Counted from the first letter of the stretch, positions 15,603-24,922 are shown. The stretch: 64,000 nucleotides of DNA from Adlercreutzia agrestimuris (GCF_943193125.1 NZ_CALPCX010000002.1:434001-498000), one strand, 5' to 3'. Notes: generated from the sequence alone by a model not told the origin. Numbers and translations are program-made.

Positions 15603-17063
15603 ATGGGCTTAACTATTGATTATGCAATGCTTACCGACTTGTACCAGATCACAATGGCACAAGGTTATCTTGAAAGTGGTCAAGAAAAGGAAGAAGCTTG
15701 CTTTCATATGTATTTTCGCAACTATCCCTTTAATGGGGGGTATGCGGTAGCATGTGGTATGGCGCAGCTTGCAGATCTTGTTGAAAGTTTTGCTTTTAGC
15801 GAACAAGATATTGTCTATTTGGCAGGCCTTGATGCTCCTGGCGGTGGCAAGTTGTTTAAGTCAGAATTTTTGGAGTATCTCAGAACTTATCGGCTTTCGG
15901 TTGATATAGATGCAGTGCCTGAGGGAACTATTGTTTTTCCTCACGAACCGCTTGTTCGTGTTACTGGTCCCATTATGGATTGTCAGCTTATTGAGACAGC
16001 GCTTTTAAACTGCGTAAACTTTCAGACGTTGGTGGCAACCAAAGCAGCGCGCGTTTGTTTGGTTGCACAAGGGCCGGTTGCTGAGTTTGGCTTGCGGCGT
16101 GCACAAGGTGTATCTGGTGGCGTGTGGGCTTCGCGTGCGGCAGTGGTTGGCGGATGCGCTTCAACTTCAAATGTATGGGCTGGAGAGCTTTTCAATTTGC
16201 CCGTTTCTGGAACGCACGCGCATTCGTGGGTTATGTCTTTTGACGATGAGTTGGAAGCATTTCGCGCGTATGCTCAAGCATTTCCGCACAACTGCGTTTT
16301 GCTCGTGGATACCTATGATGTTGAGCAAGGCATCAAAAATGCAATAACCGTCGGTCTGGAGATGCGCGCACGCAACGAGCGTCTAGCTGGTATTCGTATT
16401 GATTCAGGCGACCTTGCTTGGTTGGCAAAAATGGCGCGAAGAATGCTTGACGAAGCGGGGCTTACCGACTGCGGTATCGTGCTCTCAAATGATTTGGATG
16501 AATACACCATTCAGTCAATTCGCGATGAGGGGGCACCAGTTGATTCGTGGGGAGTAGGCACCAAGCTTGCTTGCGCTTATGATCAGCCAACCCTCGGTGG
16601 CGTATACAAACTTTCTGCCACCAGAAAAGAAGCAAGTGATACATGGACGGACAGGTTGAAAATCTCTGAATCCGCTGTGAAGCTGACAACGCCTGGCGTG
16701 TTGGATATCAGGCGCTATTATTTTGAAGATGGTCGTATTGCTGGTGATATGATTTTTGATACACAGGCAGGAATTTCCCCTGATGAGATCATTGTTGATC
16801 CACTCGATGATCTTCGCCAAAAGCGTTTATGTGGTTTGCGTTCGGAAACGCTCTTAAAACCACTTGCCCGTGCAGGCAACGTTGTTTTGGATGCGTGTTA
16901 TCGTGATGCTCGTGCGGCGCAAGAGCGCTGCAAGGCGGGTCTTGCTACGCTTGATGAGAGCCAAAAGCGCATGTTGAATCCGCATACCTATCCTGTGGGC
17001 TTAGAACATGGATTAAGTGTGCGTCGCCGCAATTTAGTTGCACAACTGCGAGGTATCTCATAG
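15603..17063 (+). CDS. pncB: Nicotinate phosphoribosyltransferase
   Basis: Salvages nicotinate into NAD synthesis: nicotinate, PRPP and ATP give nicotinate mononucleotide. MLTDLYQITMAQGY at the N-terminus, FRNYPFNGGYAVACG, and the SGTHAHSWVMSF segment with the phosphorylated His are diagnostic. RIDSGDL and GVGTKL complete the phosphoribosyl site. Length of 486 residues is normal for the bacterial long form. AAGGG precedes the ATG. Confidence 0.95.
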   Translation: MGLTIDYAMLTDLYQITMAQGYLESGQEKEEACFHMYFRNYPFNGGYAVACGMAQLADLVESFAFSEQDIVYLAGLDAPGGGKLFKSEFLEYLRTYRLSVDIDAVPEGTIVFPHEPLVRVTGPIMDCQLIETALLNCVNFQTLVATKAARVCLVAQGPVAEFGLRRAQGVSGGVWASRAAVVGGCASTSNVWAGELFNLPVSGTHAHSWVMSFDDELEAFRAYAQAFPHNCVLLVDTYDVEQGIKNAITVGLEMRARNERLAGIRIDSGDLAWLAKMARRMLDEAGLTDCGIVLSNDLDEYTIQSIRDEGAPVDSWGVGTKLACAYDQPTLGGVYKLSATRKEASDTWTDRLKISESAVKLTTPGVLDIRRYYFEDGRIAGDMIFDTQAGISPDEIIVDPLDDLRQKRLCGLRSETLLKPLARAGNVVLDACYRDARAAQERCKAGLATLDESQKRMLNPHTYPVGLEHGLSVRRRNLVAQLRGIS

Positions 17064-17124
17064 GGTGTAATAAACTAAACAAGTCGCAGGTACGTTGGCG
17101 CACTTGATGAGTGAGGAGTACAAC

Positions 17125-18027
17125 ATGATACGAATTGTGACAGACTCGGTAGCCTCAATTCCAGCGTCGATTGCCGCTGAAAATGATATAACGGTTGTGT
17201 CTTTGTATGTAAACAAGGATGGACAAGAATACGAAGATGCAACAATGGATCTCGATGCATTTTATGCTGATATATCAGACATGATTGATAATATCCCCAC
17301 GTCCTCGCAACCTTCTCAATTTGAGTTAGAGAGTATATTTGAAGAGGCTGCACGGGCAGGTGATCCGGTGCTGGGAGTATTCATTTCTAGTGAATTATCG
17401 GGCACCTATGATGGTGCGGTACGTGCTGCGCGTGCGGTTAAAGCGCGTAATATTGATTTTACCTATGTCATTATTGATTCAACATCGTGTGGGTTTGATG
17501 AGGCATGGCCTATTTTTGACGCGGTGGACGCTCGCAACGCTGGTGAAGATTTAGCAGGGTGCGCTGCGTCGGTGTTAGAAGCAATTGAGCGCACGCGTTT
17601 TTTGTTTACACCCGAGACGCTCACTTTTTTGCAAAAGGGTGGTCGTATTGGTAATGCAGCAGCGCTGCTGGGTAATCTTGTTCAGTTGGTGCCGGTGCTT
17701 ACTGTTAAAGATGGAAAAGCTACAACTGCTGCAAAGGTTCGTACGCGCAAGCGTGCCTTAGATAAGATTGTCACCATGCTCAAAGACGATATGGAGCAGT
17801 TTGGCCTAAAACGCATCATGGTTCACTATATTGGTGATGCTCGACCTGCAATTGAGTGGGCTCAATCGGTTATTGAGCCTTTGGTAGGGTATAAAGTTGC
17901 TGTTCGGCCTGTAAGTCCTGTAATCGGTCTTCATGTTGGTCCTGCGATAGGTGTGGCATATGAGTGCGTACACGCCTTGAAAGACAAGCTTACCACGCCT
18001 GTTCAGACAAGAATAATTGCTTCTTAA
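17125..18027 (+). CDS. DegV family fatty-acid-binding protein (first of two)
   Basis: DegV proteins bind a fatty acid between two domains and present it to fatty acid kinase. This one opens with IRIVTDSVASIP, and has the SSQPSQFE strand, FISSELSGTYDGA (lipid headgroup serine), the FLQKGGRIG motif near residue 170, and a C-terminal GLHVGPAIGVAY. I chose the ATG at 17125 because GAGGAG is 8 bases upstream; a TTG 30 bases earlier has no ribosome-binding site. It is followed by a second, divergent DegV gene after 24 bases. The pair probably serves different acyl chains. Confidence 0.9.
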   Translation: MIRIVTDSVASIPASIAAENDITVVSLYVNKDGQEYEDATMDLDAFYADISDMIDNIPTSSQPSQFELESIFEEAARAGDPVLGVFISSELSGTYDGAVRAARAVKARNIDFTYVIIDSTSCGFDEAWPIFDAVDARNAGEDLAGCAASVLEAIERTRFLFTPETLTFLQKGGRIGNAAALLGNLVQLVPVLTVKDGKATTAAKVRTRKRALDKIVTMLKDDMEQFGLKRIMVHYIGDARPAIEWAQSVIEPLVGYKVAVRPVSPVIGLHVGPAIGVAYECVHALKDKLTTPVQTRIIAS

Positions 18028-18051
18028 GAAGAAGTTATAAGGGAGGTTTTT

Positions 18052-18990
18052 GTGCATCCACAGTGCAATTTGATCGTTGATACATGTTGCGATCTGCCAT
18101 TTGAGGTAATTGATAGGGAAGGCGTAGAGCTTGTGAAGTTTCCCTACATTCTCAGCGACGGGGAACATTTTGACGATCTATTCCAGACAACCATTGTTAA
18201 AGAGTTTTATGGCGCCATGCGTCAAGGAGAGCAGCCGACAACATCGCAAGTCTCCATGGAGGCATACAAAGATGTTTTTACTCGTGCTGCGCAAAGTGGC
18301 GTTCCGACGGTGTGCTTGAGTTTTTCAAGTGGTCTTTCGGGAAGCTATGATGTTGCTGTGCTCATGCTTGAGCAGGTGAAAAGCGAGTATCCTGATGCTG
18401 AGATTTATTTGGTTGATACTCGTTTGGCATCTGTTGCTGAGGCGCTCTTGGTGTATGAAGCACTCCGTCAGCGCGATAAGGGCATGAGCGCTCAAGAACT
18501 TGCTGAGTGGGCAGAGGAAGCTCGATTCTTCGTGGACGAGGCATTCATGATTGATGATCTGGAAGTCTTGAAGCGCGGTGGACGCATTCCTTCAACAGTG
18601 GCATATGCAGGCTCAAAGTTAGACGTTAAGCCGTTGCTTACTATTACTCCTGACGGAAAGCTTTCCATCACGGGTGTAGCTCGTGGTCGCAAGAAGGGTA
18701 TTAAGCAACTTGCCGATTATTATGAAAAGCGCGTTCAGAATTCTGGTCCCGAAAAGATCGTTATCATCGGTAATGCCGATTGCGAAAAAGACGCCGAGAA
18801 GCTCAAGGAGATTCTTTCTAAGAATAACGAGAATCTCTTGTTTTTAGAAAGCAGTATTGGTCCGGTCATTGGTTCTCATGTTGGACCAGGTATGATCGCG
18901 GTGGTTTTCTGGGGCAGTGATAAGCGAGAAGAGCTCTCGGTTGCCGATAAAATTGCAAACAAAGTAAGAGGTGAGCGCAAAAATGGCTAA
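18052..18990 (+). CDS. DegV family fatty-acid-binding protein (second of two)
   Basis: Same fold as its neighbour: LIVDTCCDLPFEV replaces the usual TDS..D start. TTSQVSMEAY, SFSSGLSGSYDVA, VLKRGGRIPSTVAY and SHVGPGMIAV follow in family order. The GTG start has a strong GGGAGG 7 bases upstream. The 3' end overlaps the next gene by 8 bases, so that gene is translationally coupled. Ligand and partner kinase are not in the window. Confidence 0.9.
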   Translation: MHPQCNLIVDTCCDLPFEVIDREGVELVKFPYILSDGEHFDDLFQTTIVKEFYGAMRQGEQPTTSQVSMEAYKDVFTRAAQSGVPTVCLSFSSGLSGSYDVAVLMLEQVKSEYPDAEIYLVDTRLASVAEALLVYEALRQRDKGMSAQELAEWAEEARFFVDEAFMIDDLEVLKRGGRIPSTVAYAGSKLDVKPLLTITPDGKLSITGVARGRKKGIKQLADYYEKRVQNSGPEKIVIIGNADCEKDAEKLKEILSKNNENLLFLESSIGPVIGSHVGPGMIAVVFWGSDKREELSVADKIANKVRGERKNG

Positions 18991-19981
18991 AACCTTTGCA
19001 TTCTTCGGGAGCGATCAGGTTGAATCTTTTGTGGTTGCATCGCTTGAAGCTGCAGGCTTTACTCGTACCGCTTCGTTTGACAATACTAAGGTGATTTTTA
19101 CCTACTCGCTCAATCAATCACTACTTGAAGATCTCTACTTTGGCGATCAAGGTCTCATTCAGCTTGCGCAGCCTGGAAGCTTGCTTATTAATTTGTCGGC
19201 TACCACACCATCTTTTTCGCGTGAGCTTAATGCGGTTGCAACAGTAAGTGACCTTTTGGCTGTTGAAGCCCCCCTTGTTTTGCAGAATATGTTTGCGCAA
19301 AATGCGCTTTCTTGCCAAGACAATGTAACCATTTTGCTTGGTGGCGAAGAAGATGCTGTTGCGCAAGCGACCGAGTATGTTGGGTTGTTGGCGCACCAGG
19401 TAAGCGTGTGTGGAGGGGCAGGCTCAGCTCAGCTTGCAAAAGCCGCTTCTACCATTCAAAAATCAGCAACCGTCGTTTCGGCTATTGAGGCTCAAGCACT
19501 TTATCAAGCAACGCGTCGTTCGTCTGGTGCTCTTGGCGAACAAGTTTTGTATCCAACTCCGATAAACAGTGATGCTGCTGCAGTTTTGGATGCACTTGAG
19601 GGCGGATCATTTGAGTCTGAATATACGCTGACGTTATTTATGGCTGATGTTGCAGCAGCACTTGAGGCTGCCGATGATGCTGATCTCATTTTGCCTCAGG
19701 CAGAATCATGCTTGCATCTGCTTGAATTGCTGATGGTTATTGGTGGCATGGATATGTCTGTCTCAGCTTTGTCTCTGCTTTATGCTGATGAACAGACGTG
19801 CGCACAACACGGACTTGATTGGTCACGTGCTGAAGATGCATTTGGACCTGCCTTTACTGAAGATGATGATGAAGATGACTATCTTGGCTTCGGTGACGCA
19901 GAAGGCTATGAGGGATACACCGATGACGAAGATAATGGATACTTTGGCTTTCCAGGATATCCTGGTTATTCCGAAAACTAA
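18983..19981 (+). CDS. Degenerate beta-hydroxyacid dehydrogenase-like protein
   Basis: Resembles the 3-hydroxyisobutyrate/6-phosphogluconate dehydrogenase family in overall layout: Rossmann half, then GAGSAQLAKAASTIQ like the catalytic-lysine helix, and an all-helical second half. The nucleotide-binding glycine motif is missing, since the N-terminus reads FAFFGSDQVESF where GxGxMG is expected. The two Asn after the lysine are also changed. Cofactor binding and activity are therefore doubtful. A 35-residue tail is Asp/Gly/Tyr/Phe-rich. I use the ATG at 18983 (AGAGGTG upstream); it overlaps the DegV stop by 8 bases. Its tight coupling to DegV suggests a lipid-related or regulatory role, which is inference. 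Confidence 0.7.
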   Translation: MAKTFAFFGSDQVESFVVASLEAAGFTRTASFDNTKVIFTYSLNQSLLEDLYFGDQGLIQLAQPGSLLINLSATTPSFSRELNAVATVSDLLAVEAPLVLQNMFAQNALSCQDNVTILLGGEEDAVAQATEYVGLLAHQVSVCGGAGSAQLAKAASTIQKSATVVSAIEAQALYQATRRSSGALGEQVLYPTPINSDAAAVLDALEGGSFESEYTLTLFMADVAAALEAADDADLILPQAESCLHLLELLMVIGGMDMSVSALSLLYADEQTCAQHGLDWSRAEDAFGPAFTEDDDEDDYLGFGDAEGYEGYTDDEDNGYFGFPGYPGYSEN

Positions 19982-19984
19982 GTA

Positions 19985-20971
19985 ATGCGCACTATTGATC
20001 AATCTCAAACCTGCCAGCTCTGTCCTCGCCTGTGCGGTGCAAACCGTCTTGCGGGGCAGCGTGGTTTTTGCGGTGCGACAGATACCATCAAGATTGCGCG
20101 TGCAGCGCTCCATATGTGGGAAGAGCCTTGTATTAGTGGGGAGCGGGGAAGTGGCACAATATTCTTTTCATACTGTCCGCTTCGCTGTTCCTATTGTCAA
20201 AATGCGCTTCTCGCTACTGGAGAGCAGGGAGCTGTTGTAACTCAGCAGAGGCTGGTGGATGTCTGTCTTGAATTACAAGCGCAAGGTGCGCTTAATATCA
20301 ACATGGTGACGCCTACCCATTATGCGGATACCCTGCGTTGCGTGATTGCTTCAGCGAAAACGCAAGGTCTTTCAATCCCAATTGTATGGAACACATCAGG
20401 GTATGAGCGTGTTGAACAAATTGAAGCAAATAAGGGATATGTTGATATTTATCTCAGTGATTTTAAATACGCTGATTCCACTCTGGCTCAGCGTTATTCA
20501 AGCGCGCCTGATTATCCACAAGTTGCGCTTTCTGCGCTTGATAAGATGGTTGAATGTGTTGGCTTGCCGCAGTTTGATGAAATTGACGGTCAGCCCCGTC
20601 TTATTAAAGGGGTAATTGTTCGTCATTTGCTTTTACCAGGAGCCCTTGAGAATTCACAACAGGTGGTTAAGCTTTTGCATGAGCGCTATGGAGATGCAAT
20701 CTTACTCTCACTGATGAATCAATACACGCCTCTTGTAACAACGCGCGCTCAAGCTGGCGATACGCGCGCGCAACGCACGCTTGAGGCATGCCCGGAACTA
20801 GGGGAAAGTGCAGAGGAGGCAGCTTATGAAGCGCTCCTTGATTATGCGGATGAACTTGGTTGTGAAGATTATTATTGGCAGGACGGTTCAGCGAACCTTG
20901 AGAGCTTTATTCCCGACTTTGATTTAACTGGAGTTGAAGTATCACGTAAAAGGGAATCTGGAGCAATCTGA
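19985..20971 (+). CDS. Radical SAM protein, PflX-like (pyruvate formate-lyase activase homolog)
   Basis: The radical SAM cluster motif is SYCPLRCSYCQ (CxxxCxxC, residues ~63-71). It is preceded by a Cys-rich N-terminus, CQLCPRLCGANR and GFCG, as in the PflX group. VTPTHYAD, IVWNTSGYE and YLSDFKYAD are family segments, and VIVRHLLLPG closes the barrel. The target is unknown; PflX proteins are annotated as activase-like but no substrate is proven. It starts 3 bases after the previous stop with a poor ribosome-binding site. Its 3' end overlaps the convergent DUF4130 gene by 100 bases. Confidence 0.88.
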   Translation: MRTIDQSQTCQLCPRLCGANRLAGQRGFCGATDTIKIARAALHMWEEPCISGERGSGTIFFSYCPLRCSYCQNALLATGEQGAVVTQQRLVDVCLELQAQGALNINMVTPTHYADTLRCVIASAKTQGLSIPIVWNTSGYERVEQIEANKGYVDIYLSDFKYADSTLAQRYSSAPDYPQVALSALDKMVECVGLPQFDEIDGQPRLIKGVIVRHLLLPGALENSQQVVKLLHERYGDAILLSLMNQYTPLVTTRAQAGDTRAQRTLEACPELGESAEEAAYEALLDYADELGCEDYYWQDGSANLESFIPDFDLTGVEVSRKRESGAI

Positions 20972-21885
20972 GGGGAATTAAGGGCATCTTGTGATGTGTG
21001 CAGCAATGATTTATCTGGCATACGCTCATGCATCTCGCAAATATTTTTCCAAAACCGTTTTGGCATAAACTGTCGACGCAGTTCAGGATGATAGCGTGCG
21101 TCAATTGATACCGCATCATAAAAGCACTTCCATGCCGCTTGCATAAGCAATTCATTTTGGGTTTGTGCGGGAATATTCAATGCGTTAGTTTGGACGAGCT
21201 GCCAGTCTTTCCCGTCGCAGATGCCAGCAACATGATGTATTTCATCGTAGATAACAAATGATTCGGTGCCAAAGCGCGCTTGGAAATAATCCATGAGGAG
21301 TGGAACAACATTAGCGTTACGGTTGCATTTCGCAAACCAAACTCCTTGCGCTGTCTGTTCAAAACGTAAGAATTGCTTCATTCGATGGCGTTCATTTAAG
21401 ACCGCCCGCTCTAAGCGTAGTATAGGACCGGTAATGGTATGGGCGTGCTCGTTTCGTAATGGACTTGCCGAATAGCTTTTGTTTTGGAGCGCTATGCAGG
21501 AGGTTGTACGAGAGCAGCTGTGGCGCTTATTGCACGATGTGCACGGGTGATGCTTTTGTGTAGCCAATGCATATCGAATGAAGGCATAGATGGCATACGG
21601 AGTTTGGGGCGCATCGGAAAGCGATGCGTGCTTAATAAGGTCAAAGATATCAGCCCCGCAAACTCTGCTTATGCCCCTTTGGAGGCGAAGCGCTGAAGAA
21701 ATGGAGGTATCAATAGTTCTTATTGTTTGCCCTAATCTTGGTTGCAAGCGTGTGAGCGTATCAATGTCTTGTGGATCTTCTCCAGCTTGATAAGCAAAAA
21801 AGACTGCGCTTAAAAGCCCTTCAAGTGTTCCATCAAAAACATAGGCCACATTTTGAGGGTTTTCTTCATGAACAAACACGCTCAT
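20872..21885 (-). CDS. DUF4130 / TIGR03915-type putative DNA metabolism protein
   Basis: VFDGTLEGLLSAVFFAY near the N-terminus and the late RFGTESFVIYDEIHHVAGICDGKDW and RRQFMPKRFWKN segments identify the DUF4130 family, which is always paired with the radical SAM gene that precedes it here. The start ATG at 21885 overlaps the upstream stop (ATGA), with AAAGGTG as ribosome-binding site. A further upstream ATG is not needed. The family normally ends soon after the FMPKRFW motif; this protein has about 45 extra residues that read into the complement of the opposing gene. A role in DNA repair is suspected for the family but unproven. Confidence 0.82.
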   Translation of the reverse strand: MSVFVHEENPQNVAYVFDGTLEGLLSAVFFAYQAGEDPQDIDTLTRLQPRLGQTIRTIDTSISSALRLQRGISRVCGADIFDLIKHASLSDAPQTPYAIYAFIRYALATQKHHPCTSCNKRHSCSRTTSCIALQNKSYSASPLRNEHAHTITGPILRLERAVLNERHRMKQFLRFEQTAQGVWFAKCNRNANVVPLLMDYFQARFGTESFVIYDEIHHVAGICDGKDWQLVQTNALNIPAQTQNELLMQAAWKCFYDAVSIDARYHPELRRQFMPKRFWKNICEMHERMPDKSLLHTSQDALNSPQIAPDSLLRDTSTPVKSKSGIKLSRFAEPSCQ

Positions 21886-23339
21886 GCGCGCACCTTTTCT
21901 GGATGAAGAATTGCTTGCTGCCACCCAAAGAGGCCATCAGCTTGTTCGGCACCAAGAATGGGCGTGGGTGCAGGGAGTGTTTGGGCGTGTGATTGAGGAA
22001 GAGTCTGTGAACCATGCTCTTGCTCTATGCAATCAAATATTGAGAGTTGACCTGCTAAGCATTTATCTGCGCGTCTTCCGTGTCTTCCTCCGTCAATTGG
22101 TGCGGCAAGTTGAGCACGAAGTGCTTCAGGGGTAAAAGAGATGCCTTTTCCACCATAGGTGCCATTGCAGGTGATAAAGTAACGAGCACGCTTATAGGCA
22201 ACACCTAGTTTGCGCAATTCCTGCTCTTTTAAACAGCTCTTCTTGCGTGCTTGCACAATGAGGCGAGCCCCTTTTGGACCTATGCCGGGCACTCGAAGGA
22301 GGTCCTGAAGGGGGGCAGTATTAACCTCTACAGGAAAGAAATCAAGGTGGTTGAGCGCCCAGTTTGCTTTGGGGTCAACTTCAGTGTCTAAAAAGGGTTT
22401 GTCTTGATCAATGAGTTCGCTTACGTCAAAATGATAAAAACGCAAAAGCCAATCAGCTTGATAGAGACGATGTTCCCGATTGAGCTGAATAGCATCGTTT
22501 TGAGGTAAACGCGCATCCTGGTTTATTGGCAGATAAGCACTGAAGAAAACGCGTTTGAGAGCAAGATGCTTATAGAGTGCGGCTGATAAGTTGAGGATAT
22601 GAAAGTCACTTTCAGGGGTAGCTCCAATAATCATTTGGGTTGATTGACCAGCTGGAGCATATGCGCGCGTCTTCTTTGTGGGAGCTTTGTTGGGGTAATA
22701 AGTGTTACGCGTGCGCGTTAAAGCACGTGTTTCATGATCGGTGGCAATGTTTTGTTGGATGTGTCGCATAGGGGTTAATATGCGCTGCTTGTTTTTCTGA
22801 GGCGCTAAAAGCTTGAGGCTTTCTTGCGAGGGGAGCTCCATATTGACGCTCATACGATCAGCCAGATGCCCCAATTCGTCAATAAGCTCAGGAGAAGCTC
22901 CCGGAATAGCTTTTGCGTGAATATAGCCGTTAAAAGCGTATTCATTGCGAAGGAGACGAAGCGTTTGAATCATAAGCTCGGTGGTGTGGTCAGGATTCTT
23001 TGCCACGCCTGAACTGAGAAACAAACCCTCAATATAATTTCGACGATAAAAAGCCATGGTTAGATCTGCAAGCTCTTGCGGGGTAAAAGAGGCGCGTGTG
23101 ACTTCATTTGAAGAGCGATTAACGCAATAAGCGCAGTCATAAACGCACTCATTGGTCATAAGCACTTTAAGAAGCGTAATGCAGCGACCATCAGGAGTGA
23201 AACTGTGGCAGCAGCCTGATACGCTTGCAAGACCGACTTTGCCTGCTTGTGCGTTTCTGGTTATCCCTGAAGAGGTGCAAGCAACATCGTATTTAGCGGC
23301 ATCAGATAAGATTTCGAGCTTTTCTAAGATGTCCATCAT
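21882..23339 (-). CDS. Putative DNA modification/repair radical SAM protein (TIGR03916-type)
   Basis: N-terminal motif DILEKLEILSDAAKYDVACTSSG and the radical SAM CVYDCAYC cluster site (residues ~65-72) identify this family. The C-terminal half holds a helix-hairpin-helix DNA-binding motif (LLRVPGIGPKGARLIVQAR). The tail beyond ~430 is unlike family members. It is coupled to the DUF4130 gene by an ATGA overlap, and the two are almost always adjacent in genomes. Radical SAM chemistry plus HhH suggests action on damaged or modified DNA bases; the reaction is not known. Confidence 0.88.
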   Translation of the reverse strand: MMDILEKLEILSDAAKYDVACTSSGITRNAQAGKVGLASVSGCCHSFTPDGRCITLLKVLMTNECVYDCAYCVNRSSNEVTRASFTPQELADLTMAFYRRNYIEGLFLSSGVAKNPDHTTELMIQTLRLLRNEYAFNGYIHAKAIPGASPELIDELGHLADRMSVNMELPSQESLKLLAPQKNKQRILTPMRHIQQNIATDHETRALTRTRNTYYPNKAPTKKTRAYAPAGQSTQMIIGATPESDFHILNLSAALYKHLALKRVFFSAYLPINQDARLPQNDAIQLNREHRLYQADWLLRFYHFDVSELIDQDKPFLDTEVDPKANWALNHLDFFPVEVNTAPLQDLLRVPGIGPKGARLIVQARKKSCLKEQELRKLGVAYKRARYFITCNGTYGGKGISFTPEALRAQLAAPIDGGRHGRRADKCLAGQLSIFDCIEQEHGSQTLPQSHAQTLPAPTPILGAEQADGLFGWQQAILHPEKVRA

Positions 23340-23384
23340 GCACCTCTATACGATCAAGTGTTCGCGCGAATAAATGTTCGTATT

Positions 23385-23413
23385 ATAGTATAGTGCGCCC
23401 GCTTCTTCGTCAA
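23385..23413 (-). promoter_or_regulatory. Promoter of the radical SAM/DUF4130 operon
   Basis: On the reverse strand TTGACG (23413-23408) and TACTAT (23390-23385) are 17 bases apart, 46 bases before the start codon. A GC-rich inverted repeat (23395-23402 with 23428-23435) spans the promoter and could be an operator or the end of the opposite transcript. Confidence 0.5.
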
Positions 23414-23474
23414 GGAAAAACAAAGAGGCGGGCGCAGAGATGCTCAGAGTACCAATGCGAAGGCCTGGTTAAGA

Positions 23475-24740
23475 TTAACGTGCGCGTGTTGCTGATTCGG
23501 GGTTGAGCGACATAGATTGGAAGCGGTCTGCCATATAGGCATTGCCGAAGTGTTGGTCGCAGAACTGCTGGATAGCGGTGTCTTGAGGAAGATGCGCCTC
23601 ACGCTGATACCAGCAATCGAGCGTAATGAGAGTCAAAGCGCCATCTGCAATGAGAAGTGCCGCACAGATAGTGGTGACAGCATAACGCCAATTCCAGGGG
23701 ATGAGGTTGACGAGCTTTAAAAGGCCGGGGAGCAAGAGCTTGATCCAGATGACACCAAGCACGCCCCACATGCACATAAACATGCCATTGGTTCTACCAT
23801 CGATAGACAAGAAAGTGCCTGAATAGTTCCACGCTTCAATACCAAAGGCGAATTGCATAAACCAGCTGGTAAAGAACTCAAAAGCTCCTCCAACAACCGC
23901 ACTCACTAAAAAGATGATAAGGATATTTTTGTCATGGAACCGATTCAGTGCAATGGTCATTAGAACCGCGCCAAAGCCATAGATAGGCGAGAAGGGCCCA
24001 AAGATAAGACCAGCACGATCCTGATAATGACCCGGATCCACAAAGATCATATGAAAGATGGTTTCAATAAGAAGTCCAAGAATTGAACAGACTACAAAGA
24101 TCCAGAAGAGGTTGAAGAAGTTCAGAGAGATATAACCTTTTCCGCTTTCATCTCTTCCAAGCGTTCCGTCTTGTGCCTCTTTGCGCAATTCCATATCGCG
24201 TAAATGATGTTTTAGGCGTCGTTCTTGTGCAAGCGAAGGATCAAGGTAGCTTTGAAGTACTACCAAAAACACCATAATGATAGCGAAGGGAACAAGCGAA
24301 ACCGAAAAGCCTGAACTCATCATTTCGCAAAGTGCTGCTAAAAGCGTAACAACAATCATGCCAATTGCAATGCGGGCGGCATTGCGGCGCTTATTGCGAA
24401 TAAGGCGAATACCAAATACGACAGCGCATACTCCCAAAAGTGCAAGGAGAACTAATTCAACAATGGCTATAACAAATGCCATAGTTTGCATCTGCTCACT
24501 AACGCTTCCTGTTTGTGCGTTGTGAACAAGGCGCACGATAAACCAGCTTATAAGGCCTGCTGCTGCGGCGCCAACAATAATGCAAAGGATACCGAATACT
24601 TTTAGTATTACGGGAATTTTACGATTATCAATCGATACCTCATCAATATGAGAGAAATTGTCAACATTATCTTGTATTGATGGAGCTGTGTATGATAGGG
24701 TAGATGACTCAGGAGCCTGGTGATGATGTTTGCTTGTCAT
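23475..24740 (-). CDS. Membrane protein with C-terminal CmpB-type (putative ABC transporter permease) domain
   Basis: The last ~230 residues carry the PF06541/CmpB-like pattern: a helix with GLLIETIFH, then DRAGLIFGPFSPIYGFGAV, FEFFTSWFMQFAFGIEAWNYSG and NGMFMCMWGVLGV. The first ~190 residues add a Ser/Asp-rich cytosolic start and four or five further helices with charged loops (RRNAARIA). About nine or ten membrane segments in all. No ATPase gene is nearby, so the 'ABC permease' name of this family is only historical. The ATG has GGAAGGA upstream. Confidence 0.8.
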   Translation of the reverse strand: MTSKHHHQAPESSTLSYTAPSIQDNVDNFSHIDEVSIDNRKIPVILKVFGILCIIVGAAAAGLISWFIVRLVHNAQTGSVSEQMQTMAFVIAIVELVLLALLGVCAVVFGIRLIRNKRRNAARIAIGMIVVTLLAALCEMMSSGFSVSLVPFAIIMVFLVVLQSYLDPSLAQERRLKHHLRDMELRKEAQDGTLGRDESGKGYISLNFFNLFWIFVVCSILGLLIETIFHMIFVDPGHYQDRAGLIFGPFSPIYGFGAVLMTIALNRFHDKNILIIFLVSAVVGGAFEFFTSWFMQFAFGIEAWNYSGTFLSIDGRTNGMFMCMWGVLGVIWIKLLLPGLLKLVNLIPWNWRYAVTTICAALLIADGALTLITLDCWYQREAHLPQDTAIQQFCDQHFGNAYMADRFQSMSLNPESATRAR

Positions 24741-24829
24741 AAGGTTCCTTCCGGCGAAGGTAAGCGGTATTTCTTTGATACCAGTATAGCTGAGCCGGTG
24801 TGTGTGCTTGATAACAAGCGGTTAACACT

Positions 24830-24903
24830 AAGAGGCCTTGAAGCCCACCACTCAAGGAGCATCGTTTGCTGAGGCGATGGAGTGATGGACTACAAGGCTT
24901 CTT
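24830..24903. repeat. Nested imperfect palindrome, possible structured RNA or protein-binding site
   Basis: Three concentric arms: AAGAGGCCTTG (24830-24840) with CAAGGCTTCTT (24893-24903), CCACCACTC (24845-24853) with GAGTGATGG (24880-24888), and CATCG (24860-24864) with CGATG (24875-24879). The wobble pairs do not settle which strand is transcribed: the outer arm pairs better on +, the middle arm better on -. It lies between two reverse genes in a 260-base gap that holds no coding sequence. Confidence 0.5.
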
Positions 24904-24922
24904 CTGTAAGTGGGGTAAACGG

